From: CAZYMF01 sp964648215
Lineage (GTDB): Bacteria; Desulfobacterota; Binatia; HRBIN30; JACQVA1
Direction of reading: 5' to 3'
Assembly: GCA_964648215.1 (NCBI GenBank)
Contig: CAZYMF010000002.1
Location: forward strand, 17,700-81,699
DNA: 64,000 nt
The notes under the pieces were generated by a model, which did not search any database, was not told the DNA's origin, and saw only the letters and a program-made list of their open reading frames with translations. Position numbers and translations under genes: made by a program. This document shows, in pieces, positions 1 through 8,201 of the stretch (its first letter is position 1; the number at the start of each line of letters is the position of its first letter).

Positions 1-806
1 GCATCGATGGCCGGGTCGTTGGCAGTCTGAGGGGCGTCGAGACCGTGGTCGAGCTCGACAACGGCTGCATCTGCTGTTCGATCGATTTCCGGTTCGAGTA
101 CGCGGTACAGGAGATCGTCGAAGCGGCAAGGCCGGACCTGGTGCTCATCGAGGCCACGGGGGTGGCCGATCCTCGCATTCTGGTGGAGAAGATTCCCCGG
201 ACACGCCTCATTCTGGATGCCGTCATTACGGTGGTCGACGCGCAGAACGCCGCGCGGGCCTTGCGGGAGAGCGAGGTTGCCCGCCGTCAGATCGAAGAGG
301 CCGATTTCCTGGTCATCAGCAAGACCGATCTCGTGGCCGAGAACGAGGTGGCTCGGCTCGGCCGGCGGCTCAGGCGGTGGAACGCGCGGGCGGTACAGGT
401 GCACGGCCGGTTCGGGGTGGTCGACACGCCGATTCTGTTCGGCACCAGCGTGCGCCGCTATCGCACCCAGACGCTGGCGCGGCCGGGGGCGGTGGCCGAG
501 CACATGACGCGCGACGGCATCGAGTCGTTCGTGTGTGACGCCGGCGGCTATCTCGATCGCGCGCGCTTCGAAGACCTGCTGGACGCGTTGCCGGCGGCGG
601 TATACCGGGCCAAGGGCGTGGTCTGGTTCGCCGGCGAAGGGGCGCCTTCCTTGTTCAACTTCACCTGCGGTCGCTCGCAGCTCCAGTGGTTGCCCCCCGC
701 CGCCGCGGCGCCGGTCGCCCAGGGCGTGTTCATCGGGCGTGGGGTGGCGGCCGTGCGCGACCGCATCGCGGCCGACTTCCTCGCGTGTCGGGTTGCCTCG
801 TGTTGA
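1..806 (+). CDS. CobW/P47K-family GTP-binding metallochaperone, 5' truncated
   Basis: This is the 3' part of a CobW-family G3E GTPase, a cytoplasmic family that loads metals (zinc, cobalt and others) onto client proteins using GTP. The frame is open to the left edge, so the Walker A region lies outside the window. What is visible is the metal-binding motif GCICC near 62-77, the switch-like EATGVADP segment, a G4-type SKTDL motif (family consensus NKxD) and a C-terminal CobW_C-like domain around AKGVVWFAG. It ends at TGA 804-806. Which metal it handles cannot be read from this fragment. Family assignment is firm and the client is unknown. Confidence 0.9.
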   Translation, partial: IDGRVVGSLRGVETVVELDNGCICCSIDFRFEYAVQEIVEAARPDLVLIEATGVADPRILVEKIPRTRLILDAVITVVDAQNAARALRESEVARRQIEEADFLVISKTDLVAENEVARLGRRLRRWNARAVQVHGRFGVVDTPILFGTSVRRYRTQTLARPGAVAEHMTRDGIESFVCDAGGYLDRARFEDLLDALPAAVYRAKGVVWFAGEGAPSLFNFTCGRSQLQWLPPAAAAPVAQGVFIGRGVAAVRDRIAADFLACRVASC

Positions 807-876
807 CAGGCACGCGGACAGGTCGCAGGATGGCCCGAGCAGTCGTGGCCGTGTGCTCGGTATTCGTCGTGTAACC

Positions 877-1254
877 ATGCGTCGTTTGGTCTTTCCCCTG
901 GCGGTATGCCTCGTGGTGGTCAGTGGGTTGACCCTGCGCGTATGGCGGCCGGCGGCGCAAGAAACGACGGACGCCTCGGCGCCGAAGGTGACCGAGCAGC
1001 AGCTGGAGACCTTCATTGCGGTCTACTCGGCGATGCAGGTGAATCACGATCTCACCGTCGACGAAGCGCTCCAGCCCCACCACCTGAGCCTGGAGGAGTT
1101 TCGCCAGATCGAGCGGCACGTGCAGGAGGAACCCCGTCTGGTCGAGCGCGTGCGGCAGGCGTTGCTGGCCCAGGCGCAGAGCCAGTCGGCCCTGGGCGAG
1201 GGCCCCGGTGCGGCAAGTTCTACCGGACCGCCGACGCCCGAGCCCAAGCCGTAG
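877..1254 (+). CDS. Small exported protein, DUF4168-like
   Basis: A 125-residue protein with a hydrophobic N-terminal signal (MRRLVFPLAVCLVVVSG) and a probable cleavage after the RPAAQ region, so it is probably periplasmic. The mature part has a QLETFIAVYSAM helix followed by HHLSLEEFRQIERHV and EEPRLVERV, which resembles the DUF4168 pattern of a LxxFxxA helix, a GLSxEEYxxI segment and a DPEL helix. The tail is Ser/Pro/Gly rich and looks disordered. The start is ATG 877; the longer frame upstream runs through the end of the CobW gene and is rejected. Function is unknown; the DUF4168 match is from memory of the pattern only. Confidence 0.65.
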   Translation: MRRLVFPLAVCLVVVSGLTLRVWRPAAQETTDASAPKVTEQQLETFIAVYSAMQVNHDLTVDEALQPHHLSLEEFRQIERHVQEEPRLVERVRQALLAQAQSQSALGEGPGAASSTGPPTPEPKP

Positions 1255-1265
1255 GTGACATCCGC

Positions 1266-1475
1266 GTGCGGGTGGACGTCAGCTGCAAGAAGTGCGGCCA
1301 GCGCAAGCGACTCGACATAGGCAATCCCGGTCCGCAGCCGGTGGCCGAGTACCTCCGCTTGCTCAACGATAGGCTCTCTCATCGCCCCAGCTTCGAGTGC
1401 TTCGGCGGACATCTGGAAGTGGCTCCGCCAGTGCCTGGATTCTGGGATGTGCACTGGGAGACCCTGGGGGAGTGA
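1266..1475 (+). CDS. Small CxxC protein, hypothetical
   Basis: A 69-residue protein starting at GTG 1266 (or GTG 1272), 11 bases after the preceding stop. It opens with VSCKKCGQRKRL, a zinc-knuckle-like CxxC, and has one later cysteine in FECFGGH. Only three cysteines plus histidines are available, so metal binding would need a Cys/His mix. It closely follows the DUF4168-like gene and may be co-transcribed with it. The product is not recognised; it could be a small regulatory or metal-binding protein. Confidence 0.5.
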   Translation: MRVDVSCKKCGQRKRLDIGNPGPQPVAEYLRLLNDRLSHRPSFECFGGHLEVAPPVPGFWDVHWETLGE

Positions 1476-1572
1476 CGGCCGGCGTACAGCCGGTGGTCCG
1501 TTTGCGCGCCGCTTGCAAGCCGTGCGTGCTCCGGGCAGACTGCAATCGTTCCTACCGCAGTGGAGGACGCTG

Positions 1573-1833
1573 ATGGCCGACGAGAACGACGAAAACATAC
1601 CGATCGACTCACAAGAAGTAATTCGGTTGCTGGACGATGTCCGCAGCCGTCTCCGTGTCGCAATTTGGGCCTTGCACGGCATGCACCAGGACATGGGGGC
1701 GCTCACCATTGACGACGTCTCGGACGTCGAGCACCTGCTGAGCGAAACCCTCGACCGCCTCCTCGCCCCGGCGAGCGACGCGGTCACTCAGTTGCTCGAG
1801 GTCAATCCAGGAGGCCCGTTGACGACTCATTGA
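1573..1833 (+). CDS. Hypothetical acidic helical protein
   Basis: An 86-residue acidic protein (MADENDENIPIDSQEV start) with an ATG at 1573 preceded by GGAGG at 1562-1566, a good ribosome binding site at normal spacing. It is predicted from its sequence to be mostly helical, with no signal peptide, membrane segment or cysteine pair. No family is recognised. The clean Shine-Dalgarno and the position between stops of real genes argue that it is expressed. Confidence 0.6.
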   Translation: MADENDENIPIDSQEVIRLLDDVRSRLRVAIWALHGMHQDMGALTIDDVSDVEHLLSETLDRLLAPASDAVTQLLEVNPGGPLTTH

Positions 1834-1922
1834 GTCGGTAGAGCAAAGGCTTGCGACCGCGGCTCGATCCGGCCCGAGAGAGTGGTTCGTCGGCAACCGC
1901 CGTGGGCACGGCCGAGCGAAGG

Positions 1923-2630
1923 ATGGGCGGAAGCCGAGGCGAGGAAATGCTGCCCGTCGCCTGGCGTCGGCTGAATGCACAGATCGTCGCCTGCCGCGCT
2001 TGTCCACGCCTGGTCGAACACCGAGAACGCGTGGCGCGGCAGAAACGCCGCCAGTTCCGGGATTGCGACTACTGGGGAAAGCCGTTGCCCGGCTTCGGCG
2101 ACCCCGCCGCCCGGGTCTTGCTGGTCGGGCTCGCCCCGGCCGCCCACGGCGGCAACCGTACCGGGCGCATGTTCACGGGCGACCGCAGCGGCGATTGGCT
2201 GTTCGCGGCGCTGCACCGGGCCGGGTTCGCCAATCAGGCTGAATCGCACGGTCGTGACGATGGGTTGCAGCTCGCCGACGTGTACATTACGGCGGCGGCG
2301 CGCTGCGCGCCCCCGGGGAACAAGCTCACCCGCGAGGAGATCGAGCGCTGCCGCCACTACTTGGCGCAGGAGCTGACTCTGCTCGCCCGCGTGGAAGTGG
2401 TTGTGGCGCTTGGTGGAATCGGTATGAATGCCTACCTGGCGGCGCGCGTGGTTGCCGGGTTGCCGGTGCCCCGACCACGCCCTCGTTTCGGGCACGGAGT
2501 GGTGTACTGCCTGGGCGATGTGGTGTTGATCACCTCGTATCACCCCAGCCAGCAGAACACCCAGACCGGCCGGTTGACCCGCGCGATGTTCGCGCAGGTC
2601 TTTCGCCAAGTGAAGCGGCATCTCGGCTAG
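1923..2630 (+). CDS. udgB: Uracil-DNA glycosylase, family 5 (UDGb)
   Basis: A base-excision repair enzyme that removes uracil from DNA. Family 5 is recognised by the motif GLAPAAHGGNRTGRMFTGD and the C-terminal motif SYHPSQQNTQTGRLT. Four-cysteine Fe-S ligation is suggested by CRACPRL near the N-terminus and by the two cysteines flanking APPGNKLTREEIER. The protein is about 235 residues from ATG 1923; ATG 1947 (MLPVAWRRLN) is an equally good start because family members begin just before the first CxxC. No catalytic Asp is seen in motif 1, as usual for family 5. It stands alone with no obvious repair operon. Confidence 0.9.
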   Translation: MGGSRGEEMLPVAWRRLNAQIVACRACPRLVEHRERVARQKRRQFRDCDYWGKPLPGFGDPAARVLLVGLAPAAHGGNRTGRMFTGDRSGDWLFAALHRAGFANQAESHGRDDGLQLADVYITAAARCAPPGNKLTREEIERCRHYLAQELTLLARVEVVVALGGIGMNAYLAARVVAGLPVPRPRPRFGHGVVYCLGDVVLITSYHPSQQNTQTGRLTRAMFAQVFRQVKRHLG

Positions 2631-2738
2631 CGTCGGGACGGTCTCGGGAGGCCCGGGCCAACGTGCGGTGGAGCCTCGCAGTTGTAATCGGGCGCCAAAT
2701 TTGTCAGGAACCGCAGGTGTCGTACGACGGAGTGAGAC

Positions 2739-3053
2739 ATGGCTAAGGTATGGTTCGTTCGCCGCCGCGGGGCCGAGTGGATTGCCCCGGGCGGCGCGCC
2801 GGTCTGCCAGGCGCCTCTGGCTGAGCTCATCTTCAAGCTGGATCTGGGGCCGCAGCGCTGGTTGTCGCACGAACGGCCGGCACCGGCGGCGGAGCTGCCT
2901 CGCGAAGAGCCGCAGTCGTTGACCAAGGTGATGATCGAGACCGGGGTCGACGACCTGGCGGGACAGATGTTGACGACGTACAGGGTCGGCTTCTACGACT
3001 CGCCCTATCCGCCCAGCGAGGTGTCTCGCCGCCTGGGCTTGGTCGCGGACTGA
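2739..3053 (+). CDS. Hypothetical conserved-type protein
   Basis: A 104-residue soluble protein starting ATG 2739 (MAKVWFVRRRG). It has a basic, beta-looking N-terminus with a single cysteine (PVCQAPL), then a proline-rich linker and a C-terminal half ending SRRLGLVAD. No signal peptide or membrane segment is present. I do not recognise the family. It sits on the same strand as its neighbours with ordinary spacing. Confidence 0.6.
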   Translation: MAKVWFVRRRGAEWIAPGGAPVCQAPLAELIFKLDLGPQRWLSHERPAPAAELPREEPQSLTKVMIETGVDDLAGQMLTTYRVGFYDSPYPPSEVSRRLGLVAD

Positions 3054-3116
3054 GGGCGGCTCTCCTGGCGGCCTGATTCTCCTTTCGCTACTTTTCCTTG
3101 CGGTGGAGGCCAGTTG

Positions 3117-3320
3117 ATGTCCAAACGAATGGTGACGAACTTCGCTCGCGCCGGGTTCCCGAGCTACGAGAAGATCGAGGAGGAAGGCCAGGCGAAGCCG
3201 TGCGTTTACGGCGTGCCCTGGGTCAACCCCGACACCGTCGAGACGATCCGGCGCCACGGTGGTCAGCGCACGGACTCGAAGGGGAATCCCCTGCCGAGCC
3301 CTTCGCCCGAGCCGCGCTAG
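3117..3320 (+). CDS. Small hypothetical protein
   Basis: A 67-residue protein from ATG 3117, preceded by GGAGG at 3105-3109. The overlapping TTG 3114 is a poorer start. The sequence has a conserved-looking core (KPCVYGVPWVNPDTV) and a disordered Pro/Ser tail. The next gene starts immediately after its stop, so it is probably translationally coupled to the NUDIX gene. Function unknown. Confidence 0.6.
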   Translation: MSKRMVTNFARAGFPSYEKIEEEGQAKPCVYGVPWVNPDTVETIRRHGGQRTDSKGNPLPSPSPEPR

Positions 3321-3321
3321 C

Positions 3322-3846
3322 GTGGGCGCTGCGACTTCATCCCCACACCAGGAAGAGGCCGCGCGCTTCTGTGTGCGCTGCGGCGGTGGCCTCGAGACAA
3401 GACAGCTGAAGACAATCGAGCCGCCGCGCCTCGTCTGCGGCCGTTGCTCGTACGTGCACTATCCCGATCCGAAAGTTGCCGCATGCGTCATCTGCTCGTT
3501 CGACGGCAAGGTGGTGCTGCTGCGACGCGGCATCGAGCCCAGCTACGGCCAGTGGGTATTCCCCGGGGGGTTCCTCGACCGCGGCGAGCGACTGGAGGAT
3601 GCGGCGGTGCGCGAGGCGAGGGAGGAGGTCAACGTGGAGGTGCGCGTGCGGCGTCTCCTCAACGTGTACTCGTACGCGGGGCACCCGGTGGTCGTGGTGG
3701 TCTTCGTCGGGGACGTGGTCCGCGGTATCCCGAGCGTCGGCGACGAGGCCATCGACGTCGGGTTGTTCAGCCGTGACCAGATCCCGTGGGACGAGCTGGC
3801 CTTTCCGAGCACCCGACAAGCTTTGCACGAGTACTTCGGCGCATGA
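3322..3846 (+). CDS. NUDIX hydrolase with N-terminal zinc ribbon
   Basis: A 174-residue pyrophosphohydrolase that probably cleaves an X-linked nucleoside diphosphate. An N-terminal zinc ribbon is formed by FCVRCGG and LVCGRCSYVHYP. The Nudix box reads GGFLDRGERLEDAAVREA followed by REEVNVEV; the catalytic REXXEE glutamates are present but the usual EExG ending is EEVN. The zinc ribbon plus Nudix layout recalls NudC-type NADH or ADP-ribose pyrophosphatases. GTG 3322 is chosen because it lies one base after the upstream stop; longer GTG starts would run through that gene. It overlaps pgeF by an ATGA. Confidence 0.88.
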   Translation: MGAATSSPHQEEAARFCVRCGGGLETRQLKTIEPPRLVCGRCSYVHYPDPKVAACVICSFDGKVVLLRRGIEPSYGQWVFPGGFLDRGERLEDAAVREAREEVNVEVRVRRLLNVYSYAGHPVVVVVFVGDVVRGIPSVGDEAIDVGLFSRDQIPWDELAFPSTRQALHEYFGA

Positions 3847-4625
3847 GCGAGAGCTCTTGTCCGGAGCTTTCTGCCGCGGCGCGTGTGTCCGCGTGGGAGG
3901 GGATCGCCGGCCTGGTGCACGGGTTTCTCGGGCGCGCCGGCGGTGTCAGCACCGGGCCGTTCGCCAGTCTGAATCTCTGCGAGCGCCAAGGCGACGATCC
4001 GGCCGCGGTGGTCGAGAATCGCCGCCGCGTGACGGCGAGCCTGGGAGGTGGCCGACTGGTCGCGATGCAGCAGGAGCACGGCGAGCGGGTGGTCGTGGTG
4101 GATGCCGTCGTCGCCACCGCGGGCATCGCGGACGGCATGATCACGGCGCGGGCCGGCATCGTTCTCGGCGTGCTCACGGCCGACTGCGTGCCGATTCTGT
4201 TGATGGCCCCCGCCCGCCGTGTGGTCGCCGTCGTCCACGCCGGCTGGCGCGGAACGTTAGCGGGTATCGTGGTGCGCGCGGTCGAGCGGCTGGGGCGGGA
4301 GTTCGGCGTGGCGCCGTCGGCGATCGAAGCGGCTCTGGGGCCGGCGATCGCGGGCTGCTGCTACGAGGTGAGCCGTGACATCGGCGAACGATTTCTCGCT
4401 CGTTGGGGGGAGCTGCCGCCGGGTGCCTGGCGCCCGGGCGGCACCAAGGGCTGGCTCGACCTACGAGGCGCCAATGCGATCTTGCTGCGGCGCTCGGGGC
4501 TGGCCGACAGTCGGATTCACCGCATTGGTCCATGCACGCGCTGTGCGGTGCGCCAGTATTTTTCCCATCGCGCCAGCGATGGGCGCACCGGACGCCAACT
4601 GAGCTACATCGGGCTGACAATCTAA
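3843..4625 (+). CDS. pgeF: PgeF/YfiH-family multicopper-type oxidoreductase (peptidoglycan editing factor)
   Basis: A 260-residue cytoplasmic protein of the YfiH/LACC1 family (formerly 'polyphenol oxidase family laccase'). Members act in peptidoglycan precursor quality control and as purine nucleosidase or deaminase in some lineages. Diagnostic features are TADCVPILL, HAGWRGT, the GPAIAGCCYEV motif and the C-terminal CTRC...YFSHRASDG segment, giving the conserved Cys/His metal-type cluster. The start ATG 3843 overlaps the NUDIX stop, so the two are translationally coupled. Which activity dominates here is unknown. Confidence 0.9.
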   Translation: MSESSCPELSAAARVSAWEGIAGLVHGFLGRAGGVSTGPFASLNLCERQGDDPAAVVENRRRVTASLGGGRLVAMQQEHGERVVVVDAVVATAGIADGMITARAGIVLGVLTADCVPILLMAPARRVVAVVHAGWRGTLAGIVVRAVERLGREFGVAPSAIEAALGPAIAGCCYEVSRDIGERFLARWGELPPGAWRPGGTKGWLDLRGANAILLRRSGLADSRIHRIGPCTRCAVRQYFSHRASDGRTGRQLSYIGLTI

Positions 4626-4677
4626 GTTGTCAGATCGGGGCATGCTTGTTAGACTACGGCTCGTGAGGAGGATGCGC

Positions 4678-4962
4678 ATGAAGCGAATGCTCGGAGTGAT
4701 CCTGCTGGCCGCGGCCTTGAATCTCCCGGCGTCGGTTGCCGTGCGGGCGGTGATGCAGCCGGTGGCCGATACCGACTCGTACGACGACTCTCAGTCGCAT
4801 CCGCTGCGCATCGCCGCCTACCTGCTCTACCCCATCGGCTACAGCCTGGAGTGGCTCGTGTTCCGCCCCTTCCATCGCCTGGTTTCCGAGCCGATGCTGG
4901 CGCCGGTCTTCGGCCACCGTCCTCATACGGACGATGCGCCCATCGGCACCAGGAACTACTAG
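4678..4962 (+). CDS. Small exported or membrane protein, unknown
   Basis: A 94-residue protein with signal MKRMLGVILLAAALNLPASV and a second hydrophobic stretch (RIAAYLLYPIGYSLEWLVF). ATG 4678 is chosen over upstream ATGs because AGGAGG lies six bases before it. The C-terminal part has the pattern RPFHRLVSEPMLAPVFGH, which I recall in short exported proteins of deltaproteobacterial genomes, with no known function. It is convergent with the helicase gene, whose stop is 24 bases away. Confidence 0.65.
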   Translation: MKRMLGVILLAAALNLPASVAVRAVMQPVADTDSYDDSQSHPLRIAAYLLYPIGYSLEWLVFRPFHRLVSEPMLAPVFGHRPHTDDAPIGTRNY

Positions 4963-4986
4963 TCGTTCGCCGTCGTCGTCGGCTCG

Positions 4987-7182
4987 CTAGAGCATTTCGA
5001 GCTGCGCAAAGCGCTGCAGCAGCTTCTTGCTGCCGCCGCGCTCGAAGACCACGGTGAGCTTGCACTGCTCGCCGGTACCTTCCACGCGCCGAATCACACC
5101 GACGCCGAACTCCCTGTGACGAACCCGGGCGCCGGGCCGGATGCCGCCCGCGCTCTGGGCCGAGCGCGGCGGCGAGGGAAATCGCCGCGCGCCACGCCAG
5201 CCGTCGTCCACCTGCGAGTACGAGTAGTCGATGGTCGGCTCGCCGTCCTCCGCACGCGGGGCGGAGTATTCCTGCTGCCGTCGGTCGAGGAGGTGAGCCG
5301 GGATCTCCGCAAGAAAGCGCGAGGGGAGGTTCTCCTGCACGCGGCCGAACAGATGGCGCCGCGCCGCGTGCACGAGGTAGAGCTGCCGCCGTGCCCGGGT
5401 CATGCCGACGTAGCAGAGCCGGCGCTCTTCCTCGATGCCCTCGGCTGAATCGGCCGAGCGCTCGTGGGGGAACAAGCCCTCCTCCACGCCAATGACGAAT
5501 ACGAGCGGGAACTCCAGCCCCTTGGACGTGTGGAGGGTCATCAAGGTCACCCGGTCGGGGCTGGCACTGAAGCCGTCGAGGTCGGTTACCAGAGCCATCT
5601 GCTCGAGAAACGCCCCCAGACCCGACTCCGGGGCGCGGGCATCGAACTCTTCGGTGACCGTGAGCAGCTCGCGTACGTTGTCGGCGCGCGACTCGCTCTC
5701 CGGCGTCGCGCTGGCCAGCAGACGGTCGAGGTATCCGCTCTCCTCGATCACGGTGCGCAGGAGCCCGGTGACCGAGTCTCGCTCGGCGGCACAAAGGCGT
5801 CGCAAGGTCTCGGCAAACCCGGCCACCCGATGGGCACTCGCCGCGCTCAGCGGCGCTCCGGCCGGATCCAGGACGACGTCGAAGAGGCTGCGCTGGGAGG
5901 CGCGCACGGCCTCGTTGAGGGTCTCGAGAGTGGTGCCGCCGATGCCACGGGGCGGGGTGTTGATGATGCGGGCCAAGCTGAGCCCGTCGAGCGGGTTGGC
6001 GATCACGCGCAGGTAGGCGATGAGGTCCTTCACCTCCTTGCGCTCGTAGAACTTCATGCCGCCGACGATGGTGTAGGGCACGCGGGCGCGCGCCAGCTCG
6101 TCTTCGAGAGCACGCGACTGCGCGTTGGTGCGATAGAACACGGCGATGTCACCGAGCACGGTGCCGGAGTCGCGGGCGCGCTCGATCTCGTCGCGCACGA
6201 ACCGGGCTTCGCCGTGCTCGTCGCGGGCGGTGAACAGGACGACGGGCGTCCCGCGCCCGTTCTCGGTCCACAGCCGTTTGCCCTTGCGGCCACGATTGTG
6301 CGCGATCACCCCGCCGGCGGCGTCGAGGATGGTCTGCGACGAGCGGTAGTTCTGCTCGAGTCGGATGACCTTCGCTCCGGGGAAATCGCGTTCGAACTCG
6401 AGTATGTTGCGCAGGTCCGCGCCGCGCCAGCGGTAGATGGACTGATCGTCGTCGCCGACCACGCAGACGTTCCCGTGCTCGGCGGCCAGCAGGCGCAGCA
6501 ACTGGTACTGCGTGCGGTTGGTATCTTGGAACTCGTCGACCATCAGATAGCGGAAGGTCCGGTGATAGCGATCGAGCACGTCGGGGTGGTGTCGCAACAG
6601 ATCCAGAGTGCGCAGCAAGAGATCGCTGAAGTCGAGCGCGGCATTGGCCGCCAGCAACTCCTGGTAGCGGCGGTAGGCCAAGGCGATGCGCTCGTTGTAC
6701 GTGTCTACCGCCTGGCGTGCGAGCTCGTCGGGCCGCAGGTCGTCATTCTTGGCCCGATCGATGGCGTGCAGCAGGCGTGCCGGGGGGAACAACTGCTCGC
6801 TCAGGTTCAGCTCGGCGGCTACGCGCCGGATCAGGGTGCGCTGGTCGGCATCGTCGTAGATCGCGAAGTCCCTCGGCAGGCCGAGGCAGTCGGCGTGGCG
6901 ACGCAGCAGTCGAGCGCACAGAGAGTGAAAGGTCCCGAGCCATCGCGCGGACTGCGTGCCGAGCAGCCGGTCCACCCGTTCGCGCATCTCCCCGGCGGCC
7001 TTGTTGGTGAAGGTGACGGCGCAGATCTGCTCGGGCCGCACGTTGGCGGCGTGCACCAGGTGGGCAAACCGGTGCGTCAAGACCCGGGTCTTCCCGCTGC
7101 CGGCTCCAGCCAGAATCAGTAGCGGCCCTTCGTTGTGCAGCACGGCTTCGCGTTGAGGCGGGTTCAGCGTATCGAGATCCAT
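4987..7182 (-). CDS. uvrD: UvrD/PcrA-type superfamily 1 DNA helicase
   Basis: An ATP-dependent 3'-5' helicase for nucleotide-excision and replication-associated repair. The protein is 731 residues, normal for the family. All SF1 motifs are visible: Walker A AGAGSGKT, motif II DEFQDTN, motif III GDDDQSIYRWRGAD, motif IV NYRSSQTIL, TLHTSKGLEFP and motif VI ERRLCYVGMTRARR. The C-terminus carries the PcrA-like Tudor-type segment (VRHREFGVGVIRRVEG). The ATG at 7182 gives the typical MDLDTLNPPQREAV start; the open frame extends nearly 1 kb further upstream but is antisense to rlmE and not coding. Divergent from rlmE with 102 bases between starts. Confidence 0.96.
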   Translation of the reverse strand: MDLDTLNPPQREAVLHNEGPLLILAGAGSGKTRVLTHRFAHLVHAANVRPEQICAVTFTNKAAGEMRERVDRLLGTQSARWLGTFHSLCARLLRRHADCLGLPRDFAIYDDADQRTLIRRVAAELNLSEQLFPPARLLHAIDRAKNDDLRPDELARQAVDTYNERIALAYRRYQELLAANAALDFSDLLLRTLDLLRHHPDVLDRYHRTFRYLMVDEFQDTNRTQYQLLRLLAAEHGNVCVVGDDDQSIYRWRGADLRNILEFERDFPGAKVIRLEQNYRSSQTILDAAGGVIAHNRGRKGKRLWTENGRGTPVVLFTARDEHGEARFVRDEIERARDSGTVLGDIAVFYRTNAQSRALEDELARARVPYTIVGGMKFYERKEVKDLIAYLRVIANPLDGLSLARIINTPPRGIGGTTLETLNEAVRASQRSLFDVVLDPAGAPLSAASAHRVAGFAETLRRLCAAERDSVTGLLRTVIEESGYLDRLLASATPESESRADNVRELLTVTEEFDARAPESGLGAFLEQMALVTDLDGFSASPDRVTLMTLHTSKGLEFPLVFVIGVEEGLFPHERSADSAEGIEEERRLCYVGMTRARRQLYLVHAARRHLFGRVQENLPSRFLAEIPAHLLDRRQQEYSAPRAEDGEPTIDYSYSQVDDGWRGARRFPSPPRSAQSAGGIRPGARVRHREFGVGVIRRVEGTGEQCKLTVVFERGGSKKLLQRFAQLEML

Positions 7183-7284
7183 CGCGGCGGCGCACTCTAC
7201 CAGCCAATCGTGAAAAGGAAAGGCGGGCGTCGGTGGCGCGGGCGCTGCTTGTGCCCTCCCGGGGCGGCTGTTAGCGTTCGCAAA

Positions 7285-7890
7285 GTGTACCAGCGTAAGG
7301 ACAGCTTCTACCGCCGAGCCAAGACGTCGGGCTATCGCTCTCGTGCCGCCTACAAGCTGATCGAGCTCGACCGACGCTTTCGTCTCTTCCGGCCCGGGAG
7401 CCGCGTGGTGGACCTGGGCGCCTGGCCCGGAGGGTGGTTGCAGGTGGCGGCCGCGCGGGTCGGAGCACGCGGTCTGGTCGTCGGCGTCGATCTGGTGCCG
7501 ATCGCTTCGCTGCCGCCGCCGGTCATCTGTCTCTGCGCCGATCTCCGCGTGCCCGAAACGTTGACCAGGGTGCGTGAGATCTGTGGCGGCGCCGTCGATC
7601 TGGTGCTGTCCGACATGGCGCCGAAGCTGAGCGGTGTTCGCGCCGCCGACGAGGCACGTGCCGACGAGCTGGCGGCATGCGCGTTGAGCACGGCCCAGGA
7701 GCTCCTGCGCCCAGGGGGCACCCTGTTGTTGAAGCTGTTCCAGGGCGACGGCACCGCGTCGTGGCTCGTGCGTCTCCGGCAACATTTCGCCTCGGTGAAG
7801 ACGACACGGCCGGAGGCGACGCGTTCCGGGTCGGCCGAGCTGTACGCCGTTGCCGGTGGGTTTCGGCCTCCGGCCGTCGCCATTGCTTGA
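7285..7890 (+). CDS. rlmE: 23S rRNA 2'-O-methyltransferase RlmE (FtsJ/RrmJ)
   Basis: A 201-residue SAM-dependent enzyme that methylates U2552 (E. coli numbering) of 23S rRNA in the 50S subunit. The FtsJ pattern is clear: SRAAYKLIELDRRF, SAM-binding VVDLGAWPGGW, LVLSDMAPKLSG, GGTLLLKLFQG and SAELYAV supply the K-D-K-E catalytic tetrad. GTG 7285 is the start (VYQRKDSFYRRAK), matching the usual N-terminus; an earlier in-frame start is not needed. Stand-alone gene, divergent from uvrD. Confidence 0.94.
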   Translation: MYQRKDSFYRRAKTSGYRSRAAYKLIELDRRFRLFRPGSRVVDLGAWPGGWLQVAAARVGARGLVVGVDLVPIASLPPPVICLCADLRVPETLTRVREICGGAVDLVLSDMAPKLSGVRAADEARADELAACALSTAQELLRPGGTLLLKLFQGDGTASWLVRLRQHFASVKTTRPEATRSGSAELYAVAGGFRPPAVAIA

Positions 7891-8201
7891 TGGCGGCAGC
7901 CGCCAGGCCCCCGGCGCAACCGAGGTAGCGGAGAGCGTCGGAATCGTACGAGCAACCGACAAGTTTGCCGCCACAAAGTTGTGATGCCGGATCTCATCGG
8001 CAAGACCTGGCGTGGCCCGCGCAGTGGCGTGAATTTGGCAGTGCAGCGCCGCAACGACGAGCTGGCGTGGTTTGCTATGGACGATGCGGGGGGAAGTAAC
8101 TTGTTGACAACTTGGGAAGCACCGTTCCATACTCCGGCCGGCAGTGAAGATGCGGTACCGCAAGGTGGGTGCTGTGCGGAAGTGGAGGACGAGGGGGGAT
8201 C
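7891..8201. other. Intergenic region upstream of pilM
   Basis: About 310 bases with no convincing gene. It begins with a short GC palindrome just after rlmE (7891-7905) that may aid termination, and holds the sigma-70-like promoter at 8104-8133. Short frames here lack a ribosome binding site and family resemblance. Confidence 0.6.
8104..8133 (+). promoter_or_regulatory. Candidate sigma-70 promoter of the pilMNOPQ-aro operon
   Basis: TTGACA at 8104-8109 is a perfect -35 hexamer. CATACT at 8128-8133 matches four of six -10 positions with an 18-base spacer. Transcription would start near 8140, about 60 bases before the pilM ATG. No other promoter-like pair of this quality was seen in the intergenic stretch. 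Confidence 0.55.

Noticed and set aside
8063..8075. TGGC-TTGC-like pair before pilM that resembled a sigma-54 promoter
   Set aside because: The GG and GC elements are only eight bases apart instead of ten.
7183..8163. The uvrD reading frame stays open for almost 1 kb upstream of its start
   Set aside because: The extension is antisense to rlmE and has no helicase-like or other motif; the family N-terminus begins at 7182.
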